The position numbers and the translations under genes were made by a program. The notes beneath the pieces were generated by a model. The model was not told the origin of the DNA and did not search any database. It was given only the letters and a program-made list of their open reading frames with translations. Positions 41,806 through 50,484 of a stretch of DNA of 64,000 nt are shown here, one piece after another. Source of the stretch: Oceanobacillus halophilus. Its GTDB lineage: Bacteria; Bacillota; Bacilli; Bacillales; Amphibacillaceae. Every line of letters begins with the position of its first letter. Within the stretch, counting starts at the first letter, position 1. The stretch is from assembly GCF_003628505.1 (NCBI RefSeq), contig NZ_RBZP01000003.1, positions 62,001-126,000 on the forward strand, read 5' to 3'.

Positions 41806-42525
41806 TTGATTGAAATCATTGAGACAATGATGCCTTCCTCATCAATAGATATATCCGTAGCCCTACTTATTATTTCCATTTGTGCTTTAGTTGATATATT
41901 AAGTCCTGGTGTGCTAGCTATTACGGGTTATTTATTACTTACACAACCTAATCAGCTATCTTCTCGTCTATTTGTATTCTTGCTAGTTATTCAGTTAGGT
42001 TATTTCATGATTGGATTATTACTGTACTTTGGCGGAGATACAATATTGGAATTGATCGAAAGTTTATCTGAATTTGATTTTATTAATTGGTTCTATACTG
42101 TTACGGGAACACTTCTTGTTTTAGTTAGCTTCATAAAACCAAAAGAAAGCACAATAGAACGTCTTACGTCATGGATTCCAATACAGACAACAATAAAGGG
42201 AATAATTATTTTGGGTATTATTGTGTTTTTTATTGAATTTGTAACGGCATTGCCTTATTTCTATTCGATTTTTTTATTAAATCATCTGTCAATTAATTCT
42301 TTTTCTTCTATATTTGTAATAATTGGGTACAATCTTGTAATTGTAATGGTGTTACCTTCCTTAATATTGTTAGGAATTAGTATTGTGTTTAAAGATAAAC
42401 TGCAGCACTTTCTGAGAAATATAAAAACAAAATTAAATGAAGCACCGATTTCTTCAGTTTTAGTAGCAATAGGTGTCGTAGGTGCAGTATTTTTTAATAT
42501 TGGTATTAGAGGTATCTTAAATTAA
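41806..42525 (+). CDS. GAP-family (Sap/LysE-like) six-helix membrane protein
   Basis: 239 residues with six predicted transmembrane segments. Hydrophobic runs lie at about 15-42, 49-70, 83-107, 128-147, 153-186 and 210-236. The opening DISVALLIISICALVDILSPGVLAI and LVSFIKPKES loop resemble the GAP/Sap family linked with lipid or small-molecule export. TTG start with GGGGG upstream. A small membrane protein gene follows. Confidence 0.7.
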   Translation: MIEIIETMMPSSSIDISVALLIISICALVDILSPGVLAITGYLLLTQPNQLSSRLFVFLLVIQLGYFMIGLLLYFGGDTILELIESLSEFDFINWFYTVTGTLLVLVSFIKPKESTIERLTSWIPIQTTIKGIIILGIIVFFIEFVTALPYFYSIFLLNHLSINSFSSIFVIIGYNLVIVMVLPSLILLGISIVFKDKLQHFLRNIKTKLNEAPISSVLVAIGVVGAVFFNIGIRGILN

Positions 42526-42547
42526 AAAAATGAATGAGGTGTTTAAT

Positions 42548-42769
42548 ATGAAAGAAATTATTAGTGGAATTAGTTTACTTTTCCTAATTCAGGGAGTAGG
42601 AGGTTTGATAAATCATTTGACAAATGGTGGAAAAAGTTGGTTTTTGGTGAATTATATTGATATGTTTCAAGGTTGGGAAATTGCGATAGATATTTTATTG
42701 ATTGTTATTGGAGGGGCTATTGGTTTATTTTCTATGAAAAAATCTAGTTCATCTAGAAATGGTAAATAA
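42548..42769 (+). CDS. Small membrane protein
   Basis: 73 residues from ATG 42548, chosen because GAGGTG lies 6 bp upstream. Two hydrophobic segments (IISGISLLFLIQGVGGLINHL and IAIDILLIVIGGAIGLFSM) are joined by a short loop, and the tail is basic/serine-rich. It is probably an operon partner of the GAP-family gene. I do not recognise the family. Confidence 0.65.
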   Translation: MKEIISGISLLFLIQGVGGLINHLTNGGKSWFLVNYIDMFQGWEIAIDILLIVIGGAIGLFSMKKSSSSRNGK

Positions 42770-43166
42770 AGATTAAGATGCTCTCTTCACAGCTTATCTT
42801 ATAATACACGTCCGACCTTAATGCTTATATCCTATAGTTTTTTTTGATTGGAACAATTCTATTATTTCCAGCTGTTTTAATACTTGTACAGTTATTAGCA
42901 ATAAAAACCGCTTTTAGGTTTTTGGGGTGGTTTATTAGTAATCGTTGTTCTATTTCTTTTTTAATAACTTTTTTCAATTATGAAGTGTGATGGGGTTTTA
43001 GCAGATAATAAAAAAGATGGTACATTCTTTTAAAGGGAAGACATGGTGAGAAATACTTACCGGTGCTAGTCAATGATTGAATGAGACTCCAAGATAAACA
43101 TTTTCGATTCTAACTCTACTTACGTTAAAAAATAGATTACTTGAGTTGTATAGGGATTATTTTCCT
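42770..43166. other. Intergenic stretch, possible gene remnant
   Basis: From 42844 a short reading (LIGTILLFPAVLILVQLLA) is membrane-like and continues in another frame (GFWGGLLVIVVLFLF) up to a stop near 42966, suggesting a frameshifted remnant of a small membrane protein. No SD supports it. The rest shows nothing clear. Confidence 0.3.
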
Positions 43167-43195
43167 TTGACTTTTGACAAAAGATTAACTATACT
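43167..43195 (+). promoter_or_regulatory. Promoter of the mef/msr-like operon
   Basis: TTGACT (43167-43172) and TATACT (43190-43195) are 17 bp apart, about 40 bp before the leader peptide ATG. Confidence 0.7.
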
Positions 43196-43235
43196 AGTCA
43201 CTGTATTTATAAACGGTAAGGAGGATTATTAAAAA

Positions 43236-43280
43236 ATGACACATTCGATGAGACTACGTTTCCCAACTTTGAACCAGTAA
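43236..43280 (+). CDS. ErmDL-type macrolide-responsive leader peptide
   Basis: The 14-codon ORF reads MTHSMRLRFPTLNQ, with AAGGAGG 11 bp before the ATG. From memory this matches the erm(D)/erm(K) leader, whose MRLR motif arrests ribosomes when a macrolide is bound, and resembles the mef(A) leader MTASMRLK. It lies upstream of a mef-like pump rather than an erm gene. A terminator-like hairpin chain follows in the 364-bp leader, which suggests stalling-controlled attenuation. Confidence 0.88.
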   Translation: MTHSMRLRFPTLNQ

Positions 43281-43463
43281 TTGAATACGTTCAAAGGCTC
43301 TGTTTTGTGTTTGCAGAGTAATGGGATTAGTCTGTCCTTTTTTAATAATCTTTCATTTCATATTTGAAAAATTATCTATTATCCCGATATGGGAGTGTTT
43401 TTAACCTATTTCACGATAGGTACTAACAGCATTCTCTATTCCGGATAATGATATGGAATGTTT

Positions 43464-43498
43464 AGAAAGGTGGATTGTTCTGCCTTTCTTTATTTTTT
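43464..43498 (+). terminator. Attenuator-like terminator in the mef-like leader
   Basis: AGAAAGG and CCTTTCT form a 7-bp stem with a 12-nt loop followed by TTATTTTTT. It should end most transcripts unless an alternative fold forms. Confidence 0.7.
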
Positions 43499-43597
43499 GT
43501 ACAAATTAGCTTTACCTTCACTAAAGGTAGGTTTATTTGTGGATGGCTATTCATGGCTTCCTAATAAAATATGGATAGGGCTTTTTCCCTTTACTTC

Positions 43598-43630
43598 AAT
43601 CACAGGCAGATGCTTGTGATTTTTTATTTT
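43598..43630 (+). terminator. Second attenuator-like terminator just before the mef-like gene
   Basis: AATCACAGGCA and TGCTTGTGATT form an 11-bp stem (with one G-T pair) followed by TTTTATTTT, ending directly at the mef SD GGAGGG. Confidence 0.7.
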
Positions 43631-43643
43631 GGAGGGAACATTA

Positions 43644-44837
43644 ATGGAAAATAAAAATTGGAAAAGAAAATTTATTGCGATTTTTACTGGGCAGTTCTTT
43701 TCATTACTGAGTAGTGCTGCTGTTCAATTTAGTATTATTTGGTGGTTAACGGATACAACGGACGGTTCGCCCCTAGTACTGACACTAGCAGGCCTCGCTG
43801 GGTTTTTACCGCAAGCATTAGTTGGTCCGTTTGCAGGAACGATTACGGATCGTTACTCACGTAAATTGATGATGATTTTGGCAGACACGACTGTTGCACT
43901 TGGGAGTTTAACCTTATTTATTACGATGTACTTTTATGAACCAAGTATTTTGTTGGTGTTATTTGTTTTAGTTATTCGTTCACTTGCAACTGCATTTCAT
44001 ATGCCGGCAATGCAAGCATCCATACCTTTACTTGCACGTAAAGAGCATCTTACAAAGGTGGCAGGTTGGGGACAGACGATAAGTTCTATTTCAAATATTG
44101 CAGGTCCAGCAGTAGGGATGTCTTTGCTTGCAATGAGCTCTCTTGAATGGGTATTGATGTTAGATGTTTTAGGTGCTGTGATTGCAAGTAGTATTTTATT
44201 GTTTATTCACATTCCAAGAGTACTGAGAAAAGAAGGAGAGGTTTCTAGCGGTATTATTACTGAAATGAAAGAAGGGTATCATGCGATAGTGAAACATCCA
44301 GTTGTTTTGAAGTTAACTATAACAATTACCATCGTGGCTATGCTTTATATTCCGCTTGGTACTTACTTTCCACTTATGACACGAAATCATTTCGAAAGAG
44401 GTGTTGTAGAAGCTGGAATAGTGGAGGTAATTTTTGCTATTGGGTTAATTGTTGGGGGTGCACTATTAGGTGTAATAGGAGATCGTTTCGATAAAATAAA
44501 AACAATGGCTTCAGGAATGTTGTTGATGGGGATTGCATTATTCCTATCTGGTATCGTACCGCCGTCATTGTTCCTTGTTTTTCTAATGATGGCTGGCTTG
44601 GTTGGTTTATCTGGACCATTGTTTTCAGCACCATTCTATGCCCTTATTCAAACAGAGATACAACCTCATCTCTTGGGAAGAGTATTTAGCTTTGTAACTA
44701 GTCTTTCGTTATTAGCAACACCGATTGGCTATGCCGTAGCTGGAGTATTGATTGAACTTACAAGTGTTGCTACATTATTTTCTATCATAGGTATTTTGAT
44801 TATGATAAATGCAGTTATAACAAGGAAAGCAAAATAG
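43644..44837 (+). CDS. Mef-like macrolide efflux MFS transporter
   Basis: 397 residues from ATG 43644 (GGAGGG 7 bp upstream). NWKRKFIAIFTGQFFSLLSSAAVQFSIIWWLTD, FLPQALVGPFAGTITDRYSRKLMMILAD, IRSLATAFHMPAMQASIPLL and VLGAVIASSILLFIHIPRV follow Mef(A) block by block (Mef(A): NNWKRKFYAIWAGQAVSLITSA, LFIRSIGTAFHTPALNAV, recalled). About 12 membrane segments. The identity seems only moderate, so it is a new mef-like gene rather than mef(A) itself. The leader peptide, attenuators and the msr-like gene downstream support a macrolide-export role. Confidence 0.82.
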   Translation: MENKNWKRKFIAIFTGQFFSLLSSAAVQFSIIWWLTDTTDGSPLVLTLAGLAGFLPQALVGPFAGTITDRYSRKLMMILADTTVALGSLTLFITMYFYEPSILLVLFVLVIRSLATAFHMPAMQASIPLLARKEHLTKVAGWGQTISSISNIAGPAVGMSLLAMSSLEWVLMLDVLGAVIASSILLFIHIPRVLRKEGEVSSGIITEMKEGYHAIVKHPVVLKLTITITIVAMLYIPLGTYFPLMTRNHFERGVVEAGIVEVIFAIGLIVGGALLGVIGDRFDKIKTMASGMLLMGIALFLSGIVPPSLFLVFLMMAGLVGLSGPLFSAPFYALIQTEIQPHLLGRVFSFVTSLSLLATPIGYAVAGVLIELTSVATLFSIIGILIMINAVITRKAK

Positions 44838-44849
44838 GAGGAGATATTC

Positions 44850-44873
44850 ATGCAGTTTTTATTATTTTTTTGA
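44850..44873 (+). CDS. Short leader peptide between the mef-like and msr-like genes
   Basis: MQFLLFF, seven codons, with AGGAGGAG 6 bp before the ATG; the SD overlaps the mef-like stop codon. Its place and hydrophobic nature recall the MsrD leader MYLIFM between mef(A) and msr(D). The TGA stop lies at the foot of the hairpin 44872-44906, so a ribosome arrested here would mask the hairpin's 5' arm. Confidence 0.65.
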   Translation: MQFLLFF

Positions 44874-44906
44874 TACGAGCTTGAACTAGAAATAAAAGCT
44901 CGTATC
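44872..44906 (+). terminator. Attenuator hairpin before the msr-like gene
   Basis: GATACGAGCTT and AAGCTCGTATC form a perfect 11-bp stem with a 13-nt loop. No T-run follows directly, so it may be a transcription pause or translation attenuator. The msr SD is GGGAGG about 50 bp downstream. Confidence 0.6.
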
Positions 44907-44955
44907 GGTACTAGCTATCGATGCGGAAATTATTTATTTTCGGGAGGTAGCGAAA

Positions 44956-46407
44956 ATGGAAAAAGTAAGTTTTGAATTAGAAAATATAGAGTTAAATTAT
45001 TTAGATAAAACGGTATTAGAAATTGAACGTTTGGCTGTACATCAGTTTGACCGAATCGGAATTGTTGGGAAAAATGGTGCAGGAAAGAGTTCATTATTAA
45101 AGTTACTTGCAGGGGTTATTCACCCTTCTATTGGAATAGTCAAACGTCACGTGGATTTTGTATATTTTGACCAATTAACAACACCTAACGAATCAGAGAT
45201 AGATTATGATTTAAAAGGAAAATTGGCGATTCCAGAAACTGAAATTAGTAATTTTAGTGGTGGGGAACAAACGAGACTCAAACTTGCACAAATCTTCTCC
45301 AGCTATCATGAAGCTCGATTAATTGACGAGCCAACTACTCATCTTGATTCAGATGGTACGCAGTTTTTTATCGAAGAATTGATGTACTATTATGGTGCAC
45401 TCGTACTAGTAAGTCATGATCGATATGTGTTAGATCAACTGGTGACAAAAATTTGGGAAGTAGAAGATGGGACAGTAAAGGAATATACAGGTAACTATAC
45501 CGAATATGTCCGTCAAAAAGCGCTTGAGAAGAAACAACTACTGGAACAGCATGAAAAATATATAAAGGAAAAAACACGTTTAATGAAAGCTGCTGAGGAA
45601 AAATTGCAAAAAGCGGAAAAAGTAACACAAGGAGATAAAAAAGTAACAAAGGTTAAAGGAAATCGAACCTTTGAAACGAAATCAAAAGGGACTAGTCAAA
45701 AATCCATGCAACGTGCAGCAAAAGCGATTGAACAGAGAGTAGAGCAACTGGAAATGGTAGAAGTTCCGAAAGAGGAGCAAATCATTCGTTTTCATCAGTC
45801 AAATGCTCTAGAGTTACACAATAAGTTCCCAATAATGGGGGAGAGCTTAAAGCTTAAAGCAGGGGATAAAACACTTCTCAGAGATGCAAAATTTCAATTT
45901 CCTTTAGGAAAGACGATTGCTATAACAGGAAAAAATGGCTCTGGTAAGACAACACTGCTTCATCATATTTTAAAACAAGCTGAAGGGATAACGATCTCTC
46001 CAAAAGCTGTCATAGGAACGTATCAACAAATGGAATATCGATTTACAAAAGAAGAAACGGTATTTGAATATATTAAAAATAGAAGTGATTGCAATGAAAG
46101 CAAAATTCGAGCTGTACTTCATGCCATGAATTTTACTGGTAATGATATAAAAAAGAATATCCAGAATATAAGTGGTGGAGAGGCAACTCGTTTAGTATTG
46201 TGTCAGCTATTTTTAGGAAGGTATAATGTATTGGTTTTAGATGAACCAACAAACTTTTTGGACGTTTTTTGTATAGAAGCATTGGAACGATTTTTGAATG
46301 GATATGAAGGTACCGTTCTCCTAGTATCACACGATCGTACCTTTGTTGAGTCAGTGGCTGATTCTGTATATGCTATAGAAGAGCAAAAATTAATATTGAA
46401 AAGCTAA
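44956..46407 (+). CDS. Msr(D)-like ABC-F ribosomal protection protein
   Basis: 483 residues, two ATPase domains in one chain with no membrane segments. NBD1: Walker A GKNGAGKSS near 38-46, signature FSGGEQTRLKLAQ, Walker B region ARLIDEPTTHLD. A basic interdomain arm (about 190-265: YIKEKTRLMKAAEEKLQKAEKV..KKVTKVKGNR) that would reach the ribosomal exit tunnel. NBD2: GKNGSGKTTL, NISGGEATRLVL, NVLVLDEPTNFLD. LEMVEVPKEEQIIRFHQSNALELHNKFPIMG is very close to Msr(D) (recalled). ABC-F proteins of this group dislodge macrolides, ketolides and streptogramin B from the ribosome. Its place after a mef-like gene repeats the mef(A)-msr(D) arrangement. Confidence 0.9.
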   Translation: MEKVSFELENIELNYLDKTVLEIERLAVHQFDRIGIVGKNGAGKSSLLKLLAGVIHPSIGIVKRHVDFVYFDQLTTPNESEIDYDLKGKLAIPETEISNFSGGEQTRLKLAQIFSSYHEARLIDEPTTHLDSDGTQFFIEELMYYYGALVLVSHDRYVLDQLVTKIWEVEDGTVKEYTGNYTEYVRQKALEKKQLLEQHEKYIKEKTRLMKAAEEKLQKAEKVTQGDKKVTKVKGNRTFETKSKGTSQKSMQRAAKAIEQRVEQLEMVEVPKEEQIIRFHQSNALELHNKFPIMGESLKLKAGDKTLLRDAKFQFPLGKTIAITGKNGSGKTTLLHHILKQAEGITISPKAVIGTYQQMEYRFTKEETVFEYIKNRSDCNESKIRAVLHAMNFTGNDIKKNIQNISGGEATRLVLCQLFLGRYNVLVLDEPTNFLDVFCIEALERFLNGYEGTVLLVSHDRTFVESVADSVYAIEEQKLILKS

Positions 46408-46471
46408 TATAAATGTAGAGAAAGTATAAAAAGAGTTGGTGAACAAGAAAGATAATAACCATAATAAAGAT

Positions 46472-46500
46472 TTGATACTAAAAGTTGTTATTTGTATAAA
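46472..46500 (+). promoter_or_regulatory. Promoter of the erm-like gene
   Basis: TTGATA (46472-46477) and TATAAA (46495-46500) with a 17-bp spacer, directly before the leader SD. Confidence 0.75.
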
Positions 46501-46520
46501 TAATGAAAGGGAAATAAATT

Positions 46521-46553
46521 ATGCGTATTTTTAGTATATTTGTGATAGATACA

Positions 46554-46580
<27 letters not shown>
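46521..46580 (+). CDS. ErmCL-type leader peptide
   Basis: 19 codons, MRIFSIFVIDTVHYQPNKK. It differs from the classical ErmC leader MGIFSIFVISTVHYQPNKK (recalled) only at residues 2 (Arg) and 10 (Asp). The macrolide-arrest motif IFVI is intact (residues 6-9). AAAGGGA lies 8-9 bp before the ATG. Confidence 0.92.
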
Positions 46581-47373
<793 letters not shown>

Positions 47374-47504
47374 TTGTAATACAAGAGATGAACAAAGACT
47401 GTCTGTGTGTTTATGGCAAATAAATGTGTGGAACTTTGCACTAATAAGGGTTCAATTCAGGCTGGAGAATCCATCATTATAATACTATGTAAATTCCAAT
47501 ATAA

Positions 47505-47640
47505 TTGCCTGGCTGGCCTACTAAACATTTGCCAATCTTACCACCAATTCTGTCCTAATACTTTGCTATTTCGATATAAACACCCAACAATTACTTGTTT
47601 TTTCAACAGGGGCCCGGGTATTTCTAGAGCTCAGAGGTTT
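47505..47640 (+). repeat. Dispersed non-coding repeat, copy 4 (decayed)
   Basis: ACTAAACATTTGCCAATCTTACCACCAATTCTGTCCTAATA..TTTGCTATTTCGATATAAACACCCAACAATTAC corresponds to the left half of copies 1 and 5. The hairpin is degraded (TTGTTTTTTCAACAGGGGCCCGGGTATTT). It lies between the erm-like and rsgA-like genes. Confidence 0.65.
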
Positions 47641-47713
47641 AAAATACCCTTATTCAATAAGGTTAACATTATGATACACTGAAATAAGATTAATAAGAAG
47701 GGAATGTTGTTTT

Positions 47714-47770
47714 ATGTTTAACAAGCAAAATGCTGAGATTGTAACAAACGGGGAGGTATATGCAAAGTAA
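47714..47770 (+). CDS. Leader ORF of the accessory rsgA gene
   Basis: 18 codons, MFNKQNAEIVTNGEVYAK, with AAGGGA about 11-12 bp before the ATG. Its 3' part contains the GGGAGG arm of hairpin 47751-47790. I do not recognise it from a known leader family. Inferred function: translation-coupled control of rsgA. Confidence 0.5.
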   Translation: MFNKQNAEIVTNGEVYAK

Positions 47771-47817
47771 ATTCAAGCATTAAGCCTCCCAAAGGTTATA
47801 ATCTAAACTTTAGGAGG
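47751..47817 (+). promoter_or_regulatory. Two mutually exclusive hairpins before rsgA
   Basis: GGGAGG (47751-47756) pairs with CCTCCC (47785-47790), with inner ATGC/GCAT pairing. Alternatively CCTCC (47785-47789) pairs with GGAGG (47813-47817), the rsgA SD, with AAAG/CTTT extending that stem. The first fold frees the SD, the second hides it. Translation of the leader ORF would decide between them. Confidence 0.6.
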
Positions 47818-47825
47818 AAATAAAG

Positions 47826-48908
47826 TTGAATCATATTGATATGGAAAAACTAGGACTTACTGAACAATTTATTCAGGAGTCTAAACAATATAAAGATTTA
47901 TTTATCGGTCGAGTTTCATCACAAACCAGAAACGTATACAAGGTGATAACGGAAAACGGTGAAATTTTAGCTGAGATATCAGGGAAATTTCACTTTAATG
48001 TTAAAGATTTATCTGAATTTCCAGCAGTCGGTGATTTTGTAATGATTGACAGGATAGATCTTTCTAAAGGAAACGGAATTATTCATCATGTCTTAACACG
48101 GAAAAGTGTTTTTGCACGAAAAGTAGCGGGTTCAAAGGAAGATGTGCAAGTTGTCGCTACAAATATTGATACCGTATTTATTTGTATGTCACTAAATAAT
48201 GATTTTAATCTACGAAGAGTGGAACGTTATCTTTCTATTGCGTGGGATAGTGGTGCGATTCCTGTTGTTGTCCTAACCAAATCAGATCTATGTTCTGATG
48301 TAGAGAACAAACTGAATGAAGTATCTTCTATAGCTATAGGTGTTGAAGTGCATGTTACAAGTGCTTATGACGATGGATATCAATCATTAAAAAGATATCT
48401 TTCAAAAGAGCAGACAGTTGCATTCATTGGCTCATCCGGTGTTGGAAAATCAACGCTAATAAATCGACTTCTTGGTCAAAATGTCTTAGATACAAGTGAT
48501 GTTAGAAGTGATGACAAAGGTAGGCATACTACTACAAGGCGTGAATTAATCATGCTGCCTGATTCTGGTGTTGTGATCGACACTCCGGGTATGCGTGAAC
48601 TTGGAATAATTAGTGCAGATTTGTCAAAAACTTTTGTTGATATTGAGAACTTAGTGGATAAGTGTAAATTCAACGACTGTACTCACAGGAGTGAGCCTGA
48701 ATGTGCCGTACAAAAGGCAATTCAGGATGGGACCTTGTCAATTGAAAGGTTAGAAAGCGATCGAAAACTAGAAAAAGAAACAAAGTATGAAGGCTTAAAT
48801 TCTAAATTGCTAGAAAAAGAAAAGCTAAATAATATGTTTAGTGAGATGGGCGGCATGAAGAATGCCAGGAAATTTTTAAATGAACAAAAGAGAAAAAAAC
48901 GTAGATAA
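47826..48908 (+). CDS. rsgA: Accessory ribosome-maturation GTPase RsgA
   Basis: 360 residues, circularly permuted GTPase. N-terminal OB fold (about 25-95: FIGRVSSQTRNVYKVITENGEI..VGDFVMIDRID), then permuted G motifs with G4 LTKSD before G1 FIGSSGVGKSTLINRL near 200, G3 DTPGM, and a C-terminal zinc-binding CKFNDCTHRSEPEC. It is longer than the housekeeping RsgA of Bacillus (about 300 residues) and probably an extra paralogue. RsgA binds 30S subunits and is released on GTP hydrolysis. TTG start with AGGAGG 8 bp upstream. Confidence 0.92.
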   Translation: MNHIDMEKLGLTEQFIQESKQYKDLFIGRVSSQTRNVYKVITENGEILAEISGKFHFNVKDLSEFPAVGDFVMIDRIDLSKGNGIIHHVLTRKSVFARKVAGSKEDVQVVATNIDTVFICMSLNNDFNLRRVERYLSIAWDSGAIPVVVLTKSDLCSDVENKLNEVSSIAIGVEVHVTSAYDDGYQSLKRYLSKEQTVAFIGSSGVGKSTLINRLLGQNVLDTSDVRSDDKGRHTTTRRELIMLPDSGVVIDTPGMRELGIISADLSKTFVDIENLVDKCKFNDCTHRSEPECAVQKAIQDGTLSIERLESDRKLEKETKYEGLNSKLLEKEKLNNMFSEMGGMKNARKFLNEQKRKKRR

Positions 48909-48914
48909 AATGAA

Positions 48915-48942
48915 GGGTTGAATCTAAAACTAGATTCAACCC
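48915..48942 (+). terminator. Terminator of rsgA
   Basis: GGGTTGAATCTA and TAGATTCAACCC form a perfect 12-bp stem with a 4-nt loop followed by ATTTTG. The gap 48943-49271 after it shows no gene. Confidence 0.85.
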
Positions 48943-49271
48943 ATTTTGCTATTATACATCTATTAGAACTAACACTATGTAGAAAATATTGTGGACACTT
49001 AGGAGAGACGATATCAATTATAGAGATAATGTAAAATAATTATTAAATACCAAATTTGATAGGTGTTATGAGTAGATTATAGATGAAAGAAACGAAATGA
49101 TAGAGGGGCTGATTTCTTCCCTTTCTTTATATTAACTCTTAATCTTGCATTTTCGCTAATCTTTATTCCAACTCCCAAAATTTATTGATTTTGTACTTAC
49201 AATGTATTGACGACTATGTAAATACTAATGATTATAATTAACTTAATCTATTAAGGAGGCATTATCTTAAA

Positions 49272-49673
49272 ATGGATACGAATTTGAATTTACGTATATC
49301 GAAGGAACTAAAAGAGAGTTTCCAACAGATCGCAAAGGAAAATAATAAAGATGCTTCTTCGCTAGTGCGGGATTGGATTTCTAACTATGTAGCTGAACAC
49401 CAGAAATCAGATGAAGATCTTGCTACTGAATTGTATAGGGCAGGCTATCAGTTGCAACAAGCACTTGGTGGAAGGGAAAAAGTTAGTAAACAGTTAGTAA
49501 AAGAATTGCAGCAAAGTGCTTTAACGAATCAGAAAGATTTTACACAGCAAATTTTAAAAACCTACTTGGACTATGGTTTGACAATTCCATCAGTTGCTTC
49601 AAAAATTTACAATAATTATGCTTTCTCTCAAATGTTTTTGTTTGGCTTAATTGGAGATAAGCCAAAGGAGTAA
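49272..49673 (+). CDS. Ribbon-helix-helix-type protein of unknown function
   Basis: 133 residues. Residues 4-40 (NLNLRISKELKESFQQIAKENNKDASSLVRDWISNY) look like a ribbon-helix-helix DNA-binding domain (CopG/MetJ/Arc class). The C-terminal part is helical with no recognised domain. AAGGAGG precedes the ATG. It stands alone, without a toxin partner next to it. Could be a stray antitoxin-like regulator. Confidence 0.6.
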   Translation: MDTNLNLRISKELKESFQQIAKENNKDASSLVRDWISNYVAEHQKSDEDLATELYRAGYQLQQALGGREKVSKQLVKELQQSALTNQKDFTQQILKTYLDYGLTIPSVASKIYNNYAFSQMFLFGLIGDKPKE

Positions 49674-49724
49674 TCCGAAAATAAACAAGTTTTCTGTCCT
49701 AATAGCTACTTAATTTAAAAAGTC

Positions 49725-49749
49725 CTGCCCAATTTTTCTAGTTGGGCAG
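49725..49749. terminator. Convergent terminator between the RHH and TetR genes
   Basis: CTGCCCAA and TTGGGCAG form a perfect 8-bp stem with a 9-nt loop, with A-rich and T-rich flanks. Confidence 0.75.
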
Positions 49750-49753
49750 TATC

Positions 49754-50341
49754 TTATTCTTCTTTACTACCAGCTATGCCATAAAAGAATAACTTGGTAA
49801 GATCCTCTGCTATTGGAAATGTCATTGTGGCAACATCTTCACGCTGCAAATATTCTTGAAACATCTTTAAATAGAATAAGATAGCTTCATCTGATACCTC
49901 AGAGTCAATATATCCTTGTTCTCTACCTTCATTAAAAAGTTTAATGAAGAGTGGAAGGGCTTCCTTTTCATACACTTCTTCAACATAACTCTGCCCACTT
50001 GCATAATCTTTCATAAAGTCTTGAAAGAATCGTTCGCTTATTTGATTAGCGGCAATACCTTTTTCAAATATAATCTTTTTAATCTTCTCATTAAATGGAA
50101 GGTCATTAACTAATAGATGTTTTTGTTCATCCCATATCTGATCAACATAAAACTTAAAAACTAAACGAACTAGATTATCTTTACTTTCAAAGTAATTATA
50201 TATGGTGACTTGCGATACATTGGCCTTTTTAGCTATTTCCGTAATGGATACCTTTTGTATTCCATACTCCATAAATAAGGCTAATGCGGCTTCTAATATG
50301 TCTCTTTTCTTTTGCTCCCTACGTTTTTCAAAACCATCCAT
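49754..50341 (-). CDS. TetR/AcrR-family regulator
   Basis: 195 residues from ATG 50341 (GAGGTG 6 bp upstream); a GTG at 50350 is less likely. HTH: ILEAALALFMEYGIQKVSITEIAKKANVSQVTIYNYFESKDNLVRLVF. The C-terminal half is a divergent ligand-binding domain. It is transcribed away from the ABC exporter at 50485 and a palindrome lies over the exporter -35 box, so it should repress that operon and probably itself. Confidence 0.9.
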   Translation of the reverse strand: MDGFEKRREQKKRDILEAALALFMEYGIQKVSITEIAKKANVSQVTIYNYFESKDNLVRLVFKFYVDQIWDEQKHLLVNDLPFNEKIKKIIFEKGIAANQISERFFQDFMKDYASGQSYVEEVYEKEALPLFIKLFNEGREQGYIDSEVSDEAILFYLKMFQEYLQREDVATMTFPIAEDLTKLFFYGIAGSKEE

Positions 50342-50392
50342 TTTCTTCACCTCATTGATAGTGTAATAAAAAATATGTAATAAAACAATATA

Positions 50393-50410
50393 AATAGTTC
50401 AAAAACTATT
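50393..50410. promoter_or_regulatory. Putative TetR operator
   Basis: AATAGTT-CAAA-AACTATT, a perfect 7-4-7 palindrome, touches the -35 box of the exporter promoter (50409-50414). Confidence 0.55.
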
Positions 50411-50437
50411 GCGAGAACCAGTAATTTTATATATTAT
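50409..50437 (+). promoter_or_regulatory. Promoter of the ABC exporter operon
   Basis: TTGCGA (50409-50414) and TATTAT (50432-50437) are 17 bp apart; the operator overlaps the -35 box. Confidence 0.5.
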
Positions 50438-50484
50438 GAACTAAATAGATAAAAATATTTCATAACTAAAAAGGAGATTGAAAT

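Noticed and set aside
42844-42966. Frameshifted small membrane protein gene
   Set aside because: Only a short hydrophobic reading in two frames without SD; kept as a note in the intergenic entry rather than called a pseudogene.
47407-47682. 91-codon ORF after the erm-like gene
   Set aside because: It covers a copy of the dispersed repeat, has no SD, and the reading is not shared by the other copies.
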